Shown piece by piece: positions 20,898 to 29,934 of a DNA stretch of 64,000 nt (position 1 is the stretch's first letter; the number at the start of each line of letters is the position of its first letter). The translations under genes were made by a program, and so were the position numbers. Location: positions 4,737,782 to 4,801,781 of the forward strand of contig NZ_AP018227.1 of NCBI RefSeq assembly GCF_002368095.1, written 5' to 3'. This DNA is from Calothrix parasitica NIES-267 (lineage in GTDB: Bacteria > Cyanobacteriota > Cyanobacteriia > Cyanobacteriales > Nostocaceae). The notes under the pieces were generated by a model. The model made no database searches and was not told the DNA's origin. It was given only the letters and a program-made list of their open reading frames with translations.

Positions 20898-21527
20898 TTA
20901 TACGTTAACAATCAATTCACCAACCCGCTTCAACACGCTCAAAACCTGTTCAAACTCACTATCCTTTTCAATCGATAAAGCATAAGAACGAGCATATGTT
21001 ATTTGTTCTTCCCGTAGCAATTTTACGAAAACAAATTCTCTACCATTCACAAGTAAACCAAAAGTAGGTTTGTCCCGATTTGGAGAGTTCAACATATAGG
21101 CTAATGCTTGAGGTAGAGCAATCATCACATCAAATTTAGTACTCTTAGACTCAATAGCAAGAATCCAAAAGTTTTCTTGCATCACCAAAACATCGATATT
21201 ACCTTTTAACTTAACTCCCTCTTCCTCAGCAACAATTTCTACAGAAGTTTCAGTTTCAATTTCAAAAGGTGGTTGATAGAAACCAGCCAAATCCAGCAAG
21301 GGTGAAAGCACCACCATTTTTACTGCTTCTTCTGAAATTAAACGTCGTCTAGTTAAATTAAAATAATTGCTTTGAACTCGTTTTAAAGATTGTTTTTCAA
21401 CATCTGTTAACGAAGGTACATCCTCTTTCCATTCAGTGAAAAAATCAGTATCTGTAGAAAGTTGTAAATCAAACTTTTCCTCTAATTCGTAAATACTTAT
21501 ATCTTTCGCTTGAATTGTTTGCACCAT
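20898..21527 (-). CDS. HsdR_N-like PD-(D/E)XK nuclease-fold protein
   Basis: A 209-residue protein resembling the N-terminal nuclease domain of type I restriction R subunits, which in cyanobacteria often occurs as a free-standing gene. The core reads EEAVKMVVLSPLLDLAGF (helix), then GNIDVLVMQENFWILAIESKS, giving the D...ExK catalytic pattern near residues 116 and 131. A GLLVNGREFVFVKL strand pair follows. No helicase, HsdM or HsdS partner is nearby, so a working restriction system is not shown and the real role is unknown. A remnant of a second copy of its 3' end lies at 22976-23047. Confidence 0.75.
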   Translation of the reverse strand: MVQTIQAKDISIYELEEKFDLQLSTDTDFFTEWKEDVPSLTDVEKQSLKRVQSNYFNLTRRRLISEEAVKMVVLSPLLDLAGFYQPPFEIETETSVEIVAEEEGVKLKGNIDVLVMQENFWILAIESKSTKFDVMIALPQALAYMLNSPNRDKPTFGLLVNGREFVFVKLLREEQITYARSYALSIEKDSEFEQVLSVLKRVGELIVNV

Positions 21528-21607
21528 TGTTATAAAAATTTTAATTTGGTTATCTTTAATTATTATATAGTATCAAAATCAAGTTAAATTTAGAAACCTT
21601 GAATTAA

Positions 21608-22162
21608 ATGTTATCTCAGTTTCCCGAATTAGAAACCCAAAACTTAATCTTAAGACAAGTCAATCAATCTGACTCAAGAGATATTTTTCAACATTTATCA
21701 GATAAAGAAGTTTTGAAATATCACGATTTAGAAGCATTTACAAACATTAAACAAGCAAAAAATATAATTGCTATCTTTGATGAAAAATTTCACAGTAATC
21801 AGATGATTCGCTGGGGTATTGCTAACAAAGAAAATAATATTATTATCGGAACTTGCGGTTTTCATAATTGGGTGCAAAAAAGCTTTCAAGCAGAAATTGG
21901 ATACGAACTTTCTCAAGCTTATTGGCAAAAGGGAATTATGACCGAAGCCTTAACTAATATCATAAAATTCGGATTTGAAAAAATGGAATTAAATAGAATT
22001 TCAGCAACAGTAATGTTGGATAATATTGCTTCTATGAAACTTTTAGATAAATTAGGTTTTGAAGAAGAAGGTGTTTTAAGAGAATATGGTTTTTGGAAAG
22101 GTGAATTTCATGATTTAAAAATGTTTTCTTTGTTAAAGAAGGAAGCATCGCGATATATTTAA
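21608..22162 (+). CDS. GNAT-family N-acetyltransferase (RimJ/RimL-like)
   Basis: Transfers an acetyl group from acetyl-CoA to an amino group. The substrate is not known. The opening LETQNLILRQVNQSDSRDIF is typical of the RimJ/RimL branch. Motif A is EIGYELSQAYWQKGIMTEAL near residues 96-115, followed by MELNRISATVMLDNIASMKL and LGFEEEGVLREYGFWKGEF at the C-terminus. At 184 residues it has the usual length. It is a single gene, divergent from the nuclease-like gene at 20898-21527 and convergent with the next acetyltransferase. Confidence 0.85.
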   Translation: MLSQFPELETQNLILRQVNQSDSRDIFQHLSDKEVLKYHDLEAFTNIKQAKNIIAIFDEKFHSNQMIRWGIANKENNIIIGTCGFHNWVQKSFQAEIGYELSQAYWQKGIMTEALTNIIKFGFEKMELNRISATVMLDNIASMKLLDKLGFEEEGVLREYGFWKGEFHDLKMFSLLKKEASRYI

Positions 22163-22196
22163 GGTTAGATAAAAAAGTAAAAAAATATCAATATCA

Positions 22197-22979
22197 TCAA
22201 CTAACCGAAAATTCATATTCGGATAAAAATTGCTTAAAACCAAGACTTTTTGCTAAAGCAATTGATGCAGTATTTTCATCCCAGGAACTCCACTCTACAA
22301 TATAATCTCGCTCTAATGCCCATTCGCAAATCTTTGAAACAACTGCTTTCCCAATATTTCTCCGACGATATTCGGGATTGACTAATACTCCCCCAGCAGC
22401 AACTTTAAACTCCGAAGATTCAAATAGAAAATGACTCGCTATTCCGACAATTTTTTGGTCTAACATATAACCATAAACTATTGGATGGTCAATTTCTGAA
22501 AACCAACGCATTTTTTCTTCTACTGTTTCATGAAGACTTGCCACCATTGCAACATGTTCGGGATTTTCTTTTGATAATTGGATTACGTTTGAATCGGAAA
22601 ATGGTTTAAAGTCTTTAGGATTTAGATAAAAATAAGGTTCTTCATAACCATCTTTATCGACATTATCAAATTGTAAAAAATCTTTTGGCGACAGTTTTTT
22701 ACTACAATCTATTTTTTCTAATATATTCTTAACTGCCTCGGTTTCTTTCGGATTTTTACGAATAACTGAACAATTACCCATTTGAGTCAAAGAGATAATA
22801 TTGGCTTCTTCCAGGGACGAAGGTTCCATAAAATCTTGATAAGCTTTCTGTTTTGCTGAAAGAATAACGCTACCAGATTTTTTTAAAGCATCAATGTCAC
22901 ATCCCAAACGAATCGCTGTGTAACTTTGGATTTCATCGAGTCGAGAATGTTGAAATATATTTAAGTTTTGTGCTGTCAT
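22197..22979 (-). CDS. GNAT-family N-acetyltransferase with N-terminal extension
   Basis: The acetyltransferase fold occupies roughly the last 120 of 260 residues. GVLVNPEYRRRNIGKAVV near residue 195 is the acetyl-CoA loop (consensus R/Q-x-x-G-x-G/A), and WSSWDENTASIALAKSLGF follows. The first 130 residues hold no family I recognise. The substrate is unknown. The ATG start overlaps the TGA stop of a gene remnant immediately upstream (ATGA overlap at 22976-22979), so the gene may once have been translationally coupled to a nuclease-like paralogue. Confidence 0.75.
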   Translation of the reverse strand: MTAQNLNIFQHSRLDEIQSYTAIRLGCDIDALKKSGSVILSAKQKAYQDFMEPSSLEEANIISLTQMGNCSVIRKNPKETEAVKNILEKIDCSKKLSPKDFLQFDNVDKDGYEEPYFYLNPKDFKPFSDSNVIQLSKENPEHVAMVASLHETVEEKMRWFSEIDHPIVYGYMLDQKIVGIASHFLFESSEFKVAAGGVLVNPEYRRRNIGKAVVSKICEWALERDYIVEWSSWDENTASIALAKSLGFKQFLSEYEFSVS

Positions 22980-23047
22980 AAATGTATAACCAATTCACCA
23001 ACCGACTCTAATACACTCGCAACTTGCTCGATTTCAGAATTCTTCTA
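22976..23047 (-). pseudogene. 3'-end remnant of a second nuclease-like gene
   Basis: Read on the minus strand, the last 21 codons before the TGA at 22976-22978 give NSEIEQVASVLESVGELV plus three residues. The C-terminus of the 20898-21527 protein reads DSEFEQVLSVLKRVGELIV, a clear match. Only this short tail survives. Upstream sequence falls out of frame and shows nothing recognisable. Confidence 0.7.
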
Positions 23048-23150
23048 AAATATTAAGTTTTATTAAATATCAGCAGGTTTTATAATTTATCAAGAATAAT
23101 GTGTGCTTTAGCATTCATAACCAACTAACTCGTATTTACCTGTATATATT

Positions 23151-24266
23151 ATGAACTGGTGGCAAAGACTCAAGAAAAATCCTTTAGCGCGATTTGGGGC
23201 AATTATACTGATAATATTTTATATTATGGTAATTTTTGCGGACTTTGTAGCGCCTTATGGTCCATATTATTCGCAGCCAAATGGTTCTTTATTGCCACCA
23301 ACTCGCGTACATTTGAATAATAGAGAAGGACAATTTATTGGTCCTCACGTTTATCCGACAATTCAAGGTGATACGGAATTAGAAACTGGTAAACGCGAAA
23401 TAATTGTTGACTACAGTAAACCTTCTCCTTTGGGTTTATTTGTTCAAGGTTCCAAATATAATTTGTTTAAATTAAGTTTACCGTTACCACCGAAATGGGA
23501 AGAAGTAACTTTATTCCCTGGTATTCCATTAAACGTACATTTGTTTGGCACTACTAACGATACAAGATTCAATATTTTAGGTACTGACGACCAAGCACGA
23601 GATGAATTCAGCCGTTTGCTGTATGGTGGTCGCATCAGTTTATTTATCGGAATTTTAGGTGTTGCAATTTCTTTCCCGTTAGGTATGTTGGTTGGAGGAA
23701 TTTCTGGTTACTTCAGTGGGTGGACTGATTCAGTCATTATGCGTGTGGTAGAAGTGCTAATGACTTTCCCTAGCATCTATCTTTTAGTCACGTTGGGTGC
23801 AGTCTTACCACCGGGATTGACCAGTACTCAAAGGTTTTTACTGATTGTTTTGATTACGTCTTTTATTCGTTGGGCTGGTTTAGCGCGGGTAATTCGCGGA
23901 CAAGTGCTGTCAATTAAAGAAAGAGAATTTGTTCAAGCAGCAAGAGCGATGGGTGCTAAGCCTTTGTATATCATTGTTCGTCACGTTTTGCCCCAAACTG
24001 CAACCTATATTGTTATCTCTGCTACCCTTGCAATACCCAGTTTCATTGGTGCAGAAGCGATACTAAGTTTGATTGGCTTGGGAATTCAGCAACCAGACCC
24101 TTCTTGGGGTAACATGCTATCTTTAGCAACTAATGCTTCGATTTTAGTGCTGCAACCGTGGTTAATTTGGCCTCCTGCGATAGTAATTATTTTGACAGTA
24201 TTGGCATTTAATTTACTCGGAGATGGATTGAGAGATGCGCTCGACCCCAGGAGTTTGGGAAGATAA
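23151..24266 (+). CDS. oppC: Oligopeptide/dipeptide ABC transporter permease (OppC/DppC type)
   Basis: An inner-membrane permease subunit of a peptide (or nickel/oligosaccharide) importer. One membrane helix near the N-terminus (residues 15-35) is followed by a long loop of about 120 residues. Then come LGTDDQARDEFSRLLYGGR and five more helices. The ABC-contact loop EFVQAARAMGAKPLYIIVRHVLP (residues about 260-282) is the binding-protein-dependent permease signature. The end DGLRDALDPR is typical of OppC. At 371 residues it is longer than many OppC proteins because of the loop. No partner permease, ATPase or binding protein is nearby, so its partners are encoded elsewhere, which is common in cyanobacteria. 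Confidence 0.92.
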   Translation: MNWWQRLKKNPLARFGAIILIIFYIMVIFADFVAPYGPYYSQPNGSLLPPTRVHLNNREGQFIGPHVYPTIQGDTELETGKREIIVDYSKPSPLGLFVQGSKYNLFKLSLPLPPKWEEVTLFPGIPLNVHLFGTTNDTRFNILGTDDQARDEFSRLLYGGRISLFIGILGVAISFPLGMLVGGISGYFSGWTDSVIMRVVEVLMTFPSIYLLVTLGAVLPPGLTSTQRFLLIVLITSFIRWAGLARVIRGQVLSIKEREFVQAARAMGAKPLYIIVRHVLPQTATYIVISATLAIPSFIGAEAILSLIGLGIQQPDPSWGNMLSLATNASILVLQPWLIWPPAIVIILTVLAFNLLGDGLRDALDPRSLGR

Positions 24267-24342
24267 ATCGATTTTGGATTTTAGATTTTGGATTTTAGAT
24301 TACCTATTTTCTAAAATTTATTCCTCAAGGTTCAAAAATGTA

Positions 24343-24364
24343 GAGACGTGATATATCGCGTCTC
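24343..24364. repeat. GAGACG-type dispersed palindrome (copy 8)
   Basis: GAGACGTGAT and ATCGCGTCTC are 10-base arms with one G-T pair. The copy lies between the convergent permease and DM13 genes and is preceded by AATGTA, as at copies 2 and 7. Confidence 0.7.
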
Positions 24365-24374
24365 CTTATTTTTG

Positions 24375-25211
24375 TTAGACATTTTGCAAGGGAGCGTAAC
24401 CAAAAGTAGCGTTAAATTCTTCACACCAAATTCCGACAGATTTGTAATCAGCAAGGTTTAGGTTTTCAGGAATTGCGTAGCGTTGAGAACCTTTGAAGCT
24501 TTTGATTCGAGCGAGAGTTATATAATTTCCTTCTTTAATATTTAGAGGTACATTACTGTTACGGTGAAGAATTACTTTTACATCCGGACCTTCACCGGTG
24601 CTAAAAGCTCTATCAAATTCTAAGTAATTTTTACCGTTGATATTTACTATTCTGGCTTGACCTGTAGTGGCTTTTTCTTGTTTAACAAAGCTACCAGATG
24701 CTACTGGTTTAATTGAATTAGCTGAAGCAACTGTGGATTGTAAGGGAGCGTAACCAAAAGTAGCGTTAAATTCTTCACACCAAATTCCGACAGATTTGTA
24801 ATCAGCAAGGTTTAAGTTTTCAGGAATTGCGTAGCGTTGTGAACCGTTGAAGCTTTTGATTCGAGCGAGGGTAATATAATTTTCTTCTTTGATATTTAAA
24901 GGTACATTACTGTTGCGGTGAAGAATTACTTTTACGTCGGGACCTTCACCAGTACTAAAAGCCTTATCAAATTCTAAATAACGTTTACCGTTGATATTTA
25001 CAATTCTTGCTTGACCTGTAGTGGCTTTTTCTTGTTTTACAAAGCTACCGGATGCAAGAATAGAATTAGTCTTAGCTGCTACTCTTGTGGTTCTATTTCT
25101 TCTGAAAATGTGAGAAGCTTCAGCAACTCCAGAATTAACTATTACCGAACCAACGCTGCTGAATAATACAACTGATGCAATTCCGAAACCAGCTAATTTG
25201 TTGAATTTCAT
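24375..25211 (-). CDS. Exported protein with two tandem DM13 domains
   Basis: A signal peptide (hydrophobic residues 7-30, likely cleavage after AEA near 32) is followed by two copies of a 106-residue DM13 domain at about 53-158 and 171-276. By my comparison the copies differ at only 4 of 106 positions. Each has ASGSFVKQEKATTGQ at its start, the GPDVKVILHRNSN segment, and the single conserved cysteine in VGIWCEEFNATFGYAPL. DM13 is a beta-sandwich domain proposed from sequence analysis to act in electron transfer. That role is untested here. The near-identity shows a recent internal duplication. The start is ATG with a purine-rich stretch just upstream. Confidence 0.85.
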   Translation of the reverse strand: MKFNKLAGFGIASVVLFSSVGSVIVNSGVAEASHIFRRNRTTRVAAKTNSILASGSFVKQEKATTGQARIVNINGKRYLEFDKAFSTGEGPDVKVILHRNSNVPLNIKEENYITLARIKSFNGSQRYAIPENLNLADYKSVGIWCEEFNATFGYAPLQSTVASANSIKPVASGSFVKQEKATTGQARIVNINGKNYLEFDRAFSTGEGPDVKVILHRNSNVPLNIKEGNYITLARIKSFKGSQRYAIPENLNLADYKSVGIWCEEFNATFGYAPLQNV

Positions 25212-25397
25212 GATTGAAGTCTCCTCGATAAAAGTGTTTTGCGTTTGTTGTCGTTTCGCTTAATTACTAATATCGCGGATGACTCTGAGCCTTAAATGAA
25301 TGGTTTCTGAGCGTTCGGTAAGAGTTTTCTGAGAAAACTGAGATGGTTAAATCAAGGTTGCGATCTAATCCGGTCAAGAAGTGTCAACTCATGATTA

Positions 25398-27866
25398 TTA
25401 GGTATTAGCTCTGCTGCACTCAGCAACTTGCTTCATAATGAAAGGGTTAGGTTGAGCAGCAACAAGTTCAATTTCTCCATCTCTATTACGTATAAAACCA
25501 GTAGCTTCTACAATCGCTGGTTTATTTGAAGTAGTTACAACTTGAGAATTAATATTTCGCTGCTGAAATGTAGATAAATCACGAACATCTGACCAAGTGA
25601 GCTTTGCATCAACCCGTTCGTTGGGATTTTGTGGTATTCCACCCTTTCCGGTAGCCACAAAAGTACTATCACTATTCCTAGAACATCCGGAAGAAATTTG
25701 TTGTGATGAATCTTTTAATTCTGCGGGTAATTCTGTTAAGCCAGAACTGGGGTCAATACTAATATTATTAATTGCTACCGTACCCTTAACACCAAATTGG
25801 GAACTTGCTGTAATGTCGTTTTCTTCGGTTAGTTCGTCACGGAATTCTAAACCAAAAATACCTTGAGTTGTAATATCAATGTTACCGCCATTTCCTTCTA
25901 CTGCATTGGCAATAATATCGCTGTTTTCAAAACCGACGATAACGGGAGAATTAATTGTGATATTACCACCGTTACCAGTACCTTTTGCTTCTGTATTAAT
26001 CAAGCTGCTATTGCGGAGTAATAATAAATCTTGGGTTTGTAATGAAATATTTCCTCCCCCACCGGACTCTGTTGCTGCGGTAATTTGTCCTTGATTATCC
26101 AAATAAATCGTTCCAGCTTGAATATCTAGATTACCAGCTTTTCCAGTACCAGCATTTCCGACCGTAATTCCAGCACCCTTTTCGATTTTGAGTATTGGTG
26201 TATTAATTTTTATACTCCCAGAGTCTCCACTTGGTAATGATGAAGCACCAAAAAGAAGTTGTACATCGGGGGGTAACGGCTTAGCATCTGAACTGATTAG
26301 GGTTGGTAAAAATAATGTATCTGGGAGTTGAGCACCACCACTAACTTCGATTGATTCTGAAGCATTAATTAAAATATCTCCTGCTTTTCCACTACTTCTT
26401 GTTGATGCAAAAATACTTCCTCCTCCGCTCATAGACAATTTTCCTGTATTAATTTCCAAATTACCTGCATTACCAGCCACAATACTTTCTGCGGTAATAC
26501 TGCTAGGAAAAAAGAAAATAGGAGTATCAATAATAATTTCTATGGAATCAGTAGCATTTACAGTTAAGTTTCCACCGTTTCCTTTACCAAAGCTTGTTGT
26601 GCTAAGAACCCCACCATTTTCTAAAATCAAATTGCGAGCAGATGCTATTATTTCACCTGCATCACCATCACTAAAACTAGTTGAAGTAATAGCGCTACTT
26701 GATAATAAATTAAGTGGAGAAAATCCAGACAAAGTGAGGGTATTCGCAACATCAATAATAATATTACCTCCAGCAGCAGTGCTATATGTTTCATTGAGGA
26801 TGACACCCCCATCACTCAAGTTCGCTTGGTTTGCTTGTACAAAAATCGTACCTCCCGCACCGGTACCTAAAACTTGACCAATAACACCACTAGCTAAAGA
26901 ACCATCTGGAATAGTGCCATTTATAGTTAAATTATTGGCAGCATTAATATTAATATTTCCACTAGGTAAAAATCCAGAGTTGCGTAGAAGTACCAAAGAA
27001 CCATCTTGAAGGTCAATATTATTTCCCCGAACCTGGATAGAACCACCGTCCAGTCCGCTAGCATCAACTAAAGCTTGTTTTAATAAGCGAATATCTTGGA
27101 AATTTTGAACTGAATTATAAGAAAATTGCCAACCTTGTGATGATGGTTTCAGTGAAACTTCACCATCTTGAACGCTACCTAATTCTAGATGTCCATCTGC
27201 TGCGGTTAAAATTCCCCCATCTAAGGTAATATCACCAGCAATTAAAGCTAAAGTTTGGTCAGCTTTAACATTAAGTCCCATATTCTCAGCCGTACCTACA
27301 ATGGGGACAATGGCAGGTCGATTTAACGGATGTCCCGTTCCTCGAACATTAATATCCCCAGGATTCTGTCCCATCTGCAATCCCAAAGGTACGCTTACAG
27401 TTAACAATGAGTCACTTTGTGCATTGAGCGCACTAAATTCAAACCCATCTTCAAACAAAATACTTTCTGCGGTACTTCCCAAAAATGAACCACCAATATC
27501 CAAACGAGCATTTTCTCCAAACACAATTCCCGCAGGATTAATTAAAAATAAATTTGCGTTACCGTTAGCTTTAATTAATCCATCAATATTAGAAATATTT
27601 CCACCAGTTACTCGGTTAATAATATTCACAATATCGCTAGAATTATTGAAAATTGCCTCACCACCAGTGGGAATAGAAAACTCTTTGAAGCTATGATATA
27701 AATTATTCCCTTTTTGAATCCCGTTAAGAATATTAAATTTATTACTATCTAATTTGATAGTTGTATTAGTAGTGTTATCAGATGTTACCTGAGCCGCTCC
27801 TGGTAAAACAATCCCCAAAGTTAGTAAACTACTGATAAATCCCAATGAAAACGCAATGCCTTTCAT
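25398..27866 (-). CDS. Two-partner-secretion exoprotein (filamentous haemagglutinin N-terminal domain)
   Basis: An 822-residue secreted protein. The signal peptide covers residues 1-25 (ending GAAQV). The TPS secretion domain follows to about residue 150, with the hallmark NLFLINPAGIVFG near residue 105. The rest is a right-handed beta-helix of degenerate repeats built from GNI-, GGT- and SGG-type turns with AGNLxI-like strands. The C-terminal section has ERVDAKLTWSDVRDL, SGCSRNSDSTF and VEATGFIRNRDGEIELVA, common to cyanobacterial members. It should be exported through a TpsB/Omp85-type pore, but no such gene is in the window. The usual guess is adhesion or a surface role, which is inference. 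Confidence 0.9.
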   Translation of the reverse strand: MKGIAFSLGFISSLLTLGIVLPGAAQVTSDNTTNTTIKLDSNKFNILNGIQKGNNLYHSFKEFSIPTGGEAIFNNSSDIVNIINRVTGGNISNIDGLIKANGNANLFLINPAGIVFGENARLDIGGSFLGSTAESILFEDGFEFSALNAQSDSLLTVSVPLGLQMGQNPGDINVRGTGHPLNRPAIVPIVGTAENMGLNVKADQTLALIAGDITLDGGILTAADGHLELGSVQDGEVSLKPSSQGWQFSYNSVQNFQDIRLLKQALVDASGLDGGSIQVRGNNIDLQDGSLVLLRNSGFLPSGNININAANNLTINGTIPDGSLASGVIGQVLGTGAGGTIFVQANQANLSDGGVILNETYSTAAGGNIIIDVANTLTLSGFSPLNLLSSSAITSTSFSDGDAGEIIASARNLILENGGVLSTTSFGKGNGGNLTVNATDSIEIIIDTPIFFFPSSITAESIVAGNAGNLEINTGKLSMSGGGSIFASTRSSGKAGDILINASESIEVSGGAQLPDTLFLPTLISSDAKPLPPDVQLLFGASSLPSGDSGSIKINTPILKIEKGAGITVGNAGTGKAGNLDIQAGTIYLDNQGQITAATESGGGGNISLQTQDLLLLRNSSLINTEAKGTGNGGNITINSPVIVGFENSDIIANAVEGNGGNIDITTQGIFGLEFRDELTEENDITASSQFGVKGTVAINNISIDPSSGLTELPAELKDSSQQISSGCSRNSDSTFVATGKGGIPQNPNERVDAKLTWSDVRDLSTFQQRNINSQVVTTSNKPAIVEATGFIRNRDGEIELVAAQPNPFIMKQVAECSRANT

Positions 27867-27982
27867 ATCGTAAAATATTTATTTTTCTGGATTTATAGTT
27901 CCCACCATCTTTAAGAAACTAACTAATTCAGAAAATAAGTATTTTTACGCATTTTATTTACTTGGGAGAATGTTAATCCATA

Positions 27983-28213
27983 TTATTCACTATGCTTGTC
28001 ACTATATGGATTTTGAGGTCTTAAAAGCGATTGGTGTGTAAAAATTCCTGCTGTAACACCGTCCGATATAGCCCAAGTTGGGATTAAATTATTGGTAAAT
28101 ACAACGATATCATCTCCCCAATCGCGTAAAATCATCGCTTGATGTAAAGATGCTTCGCTAGTTGCAATTACTCCCAAGCGCTTTCCGTGCACCTCATACC
28201 CATGACAATAGAA
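27983..28213 (-). pseudogene. Fragment of a thioredoxin-reductase-like flavoprotein
   Basis: About 60 codons match the NAD(P)-binding middle part of a thioredoxin-reductase-like oxidoreductase: YCHGYEVHGKRLGVIATSE and ASLHQAMILRDWGDDIVVF. The FAD-binding N-terminus and the C-terminal half are absent, and only the second cysteine of the usual CxxC-HGYE motif remains. The fragment starts inside or just after the 3' end of the methyltransferase gene, so a deletion probably fused the two regions. Confidence 0.75.
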
Positions 28214-28215
28214 AA

Positions 28216-28953
28216 TTATTCTTTCTTGGCAAACCAAGCTTGAAAATAAAGAGATGAAAAGAACATCACAGGAGAAGTAAACCCAGCTTTGACTACTAAT
28301 TCAGTTTCTTTTGTACTGGAAATAGGAAATACAGAAGTCTTTTTTAATTTTAAAAGTTCTTGAATTTTTTCATCAGGTTCGCCATGAAATTCCGCGTGTT
28401 TCCGATAAAGTAGTTTAAATAATTGAAAATGTTGAGGATTTGATGGCATAGTAAAATCAGCCAAAATAAAAATTCCGCCCGGTTTCAATTTTCTATAAAT
28501 ATTTTTGAGAAACTCTAATTTCTCTGCTTCATCTTTAAGAAAATGCATTACTAAAATACAAGTAGCTGCATCAAATGAATCATCTTCTGATAAATCAGAG
28601 ATTAAACCTTCAATAAACTTGACTCGGTTTTCTAATTTATTGCGTTGAACCCAGAATTTGGCGATATCTAGCATCCGCGATGATGGGTCAACTCCTGTCA
28701 TTGTCCAGTTAGGAGAAAATTTAGCGAAAGTTTTAATTTCCATTCCAGCACCAGCACCAACAATTAAAATATCGGCTTGTGATGGAATGTTTAAACTTAG
28801 ATAACAACCCGCAATTTCGTATATTGATGCATAGCCAGGAATGAAATGAGCGGCTTGTTCGTGGTATACTTCTGCTTCTCCGACAAAGGAAGCATTATTA
28901 AAATCCATAATTTTATTAATGATGAATGTTTGACTAATGCCAAAATATTTCAT
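28216..28953 (-). CDS. Class I SAM-dependent methyltransferase
   Basis: A 245-residue methyltransferase whose substrate is not known. Motif I is ILIVGAGAGMEIKTFAKF near residues 62-79. WTMTGVDPSSRMLDIAK supplies the ribose-binding Asp, SFDAATCILVMHFLKD is motif IV, and RKLKPGGIFILADF is motif VI. The C-terminus is shortened or altered relative to typical members, because the stop lies where a flavoprotein remnant begins. The start used is the ATG at 28951-28953. An alternative ATG at 28906-28908 (MDFNNASFVGEAE) is equally plausible, since neither has a clear ribosome-binding site. Confidence 0.82.
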   Translation of the reverse strand: MKYFGISQTFIINKIMDFNNASFVGEAEVYHEQAAHFIPGYASIYEIAGCYLSLNIPSQADILIVGAGAGMEIKTFAKFSPNWTMTGVDPSSRMLDIAKFWVQRNKLENRVKFIEGLISDLSEDDSFDAATCILVMHFLKDEAEKLEFLKNIYRKLKPGGIFILADFTMPSNPQHFQLFKLLYRKHAEFHGEPDEKIQELLKLKKTSVFPISSTKETELVVKAGFTSPVMFFSSLYFQAWFAKKE

Positions 28954-29026
28954 TCACCATTTATTTGTCTTACAAATTTTTGCCCGCTTTATCAAAAACT
29001 TGCCGGATTAGTCCACAAATAACAAC

Positions 29027-29899
29027 TTATTGATTATCTCGATAAGATTTCGGAGTGATTCCAGTAATTTTCCGAAATGCAGTAGTAAAATGACTTTGAC
29101 TGGTAAAACCCAGTTGATAGCTAATTTCTGCTATTGATAACTTATTTTGGTTTAGTAGATTTTGAGCGCGTTCGATGCGTTGTAAAATTAAATATTTGTG
29201 AGGAGAAAAACCGGTAGAATTTTTGAACCCGCGAGCAAAGCGATATTGGCTCATTTTTGCCACTACTGCAAGTTCAGCTAAAGTCAGATTATCTTCTAAA
29301 TTTTCGTTAATATAATCAATGACCTTTTTTAGCTGATGTGCTGAAATTTTAGAGTCGCAATTTTTGATTTCAATTTTATCTTTTGAATAATGCCTGATTA
29401 AATGCGTTGATAAAATATTAACTACCGATTCAGCATACAAAATTCTTGGAGAACCCTGAATAAATTCTTGACGCAATTCTAAACCAAGTTGTCTAATTAA
29501 TGTATCTTGGGCTGCCCATTTTTCAATTATTTCTACGGATTTTCCAATTAATTCATCTGCAAGTTTTTCAATTTGCAATCGCTCAAAATTAATAACTATC
29601 ATTTCCAGCTTATTTTCTATTGTTGTCTCGTGTGGTAAATCCGCTGGAACAATAGAAACATTACCTTGTCGAACGTATTTTTGTTTTCGTTTTCCCGATG
29701 CAGTTTGCCAAGTTGTGAAAATAGAGGCATTTTCAAAGGGAATCGCTATTTTGAAGTGAGGGTCTGTATGTTCTTTAAAGTGACCGGGATTACTAGATAC
29801 ATAAGAAATACCACTACCATTTAATAAAATACTTTTCTCAAAAATCGGAGGTTGTAAACTTACTCCTGGTATTGAACAAAGTAACGTTTCAGCTTCCAT
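29027..29899 (-). CDS. AraC-family transcriptional regulator
   Basis: The C-terminal 100 residues carry the two helix-turn-helix motifs of AraC proteins: NLTLAELAVVAKMSQYRFAR and then LSIAEISYQLGFTSQSHFTT, ending with FRKITGITPKSYR. The N-terminal 180 residues probably sense a ligand and include a cupin-like stretch near PADLPHETTIENKLEM. The inducer and targets are unknown. It stands between the methyltransferase gene and the hetI-like gene on the same strand with short spacers, so local control of one of those is possible but not shown. Confidence 0.9.
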   Translation of the reverse strand: MEAETLLCSIPGVSLQPPIFEKSILLNGSGISYVSSNPGHFKEHTDPHFKIAIPFENASIFTTWQTASGKRKQKYVRQGNVSIVPADLPHETTIENKLEMIVINFERLQIEKLADELIGKSVEIIEKWAAQDTLIRQLGLELRQEFIQGSPRILYAESVVNILSTHLIRHYSKDKIEIKNCDSKISAHQLKKVIDYINENLEDNLTLAELAVVAKMSQYRFARGFKNSTGFSPHKYLILQRIERAQNLLNQNKLSIAEISYQLGFTSQSHFTTAFRKITGITPKSYRDNQ

Positions 29900-29934
29900 A
29901 GACTTATTAAAGAATTACCAATAGAATTACTGGA

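Noticed and set aside
20898-21527. Type I restriction-modification system
   Set aside because: Only an HsdR_N-like domain is present. No helicase part, HsdM or HsdS is nearby.
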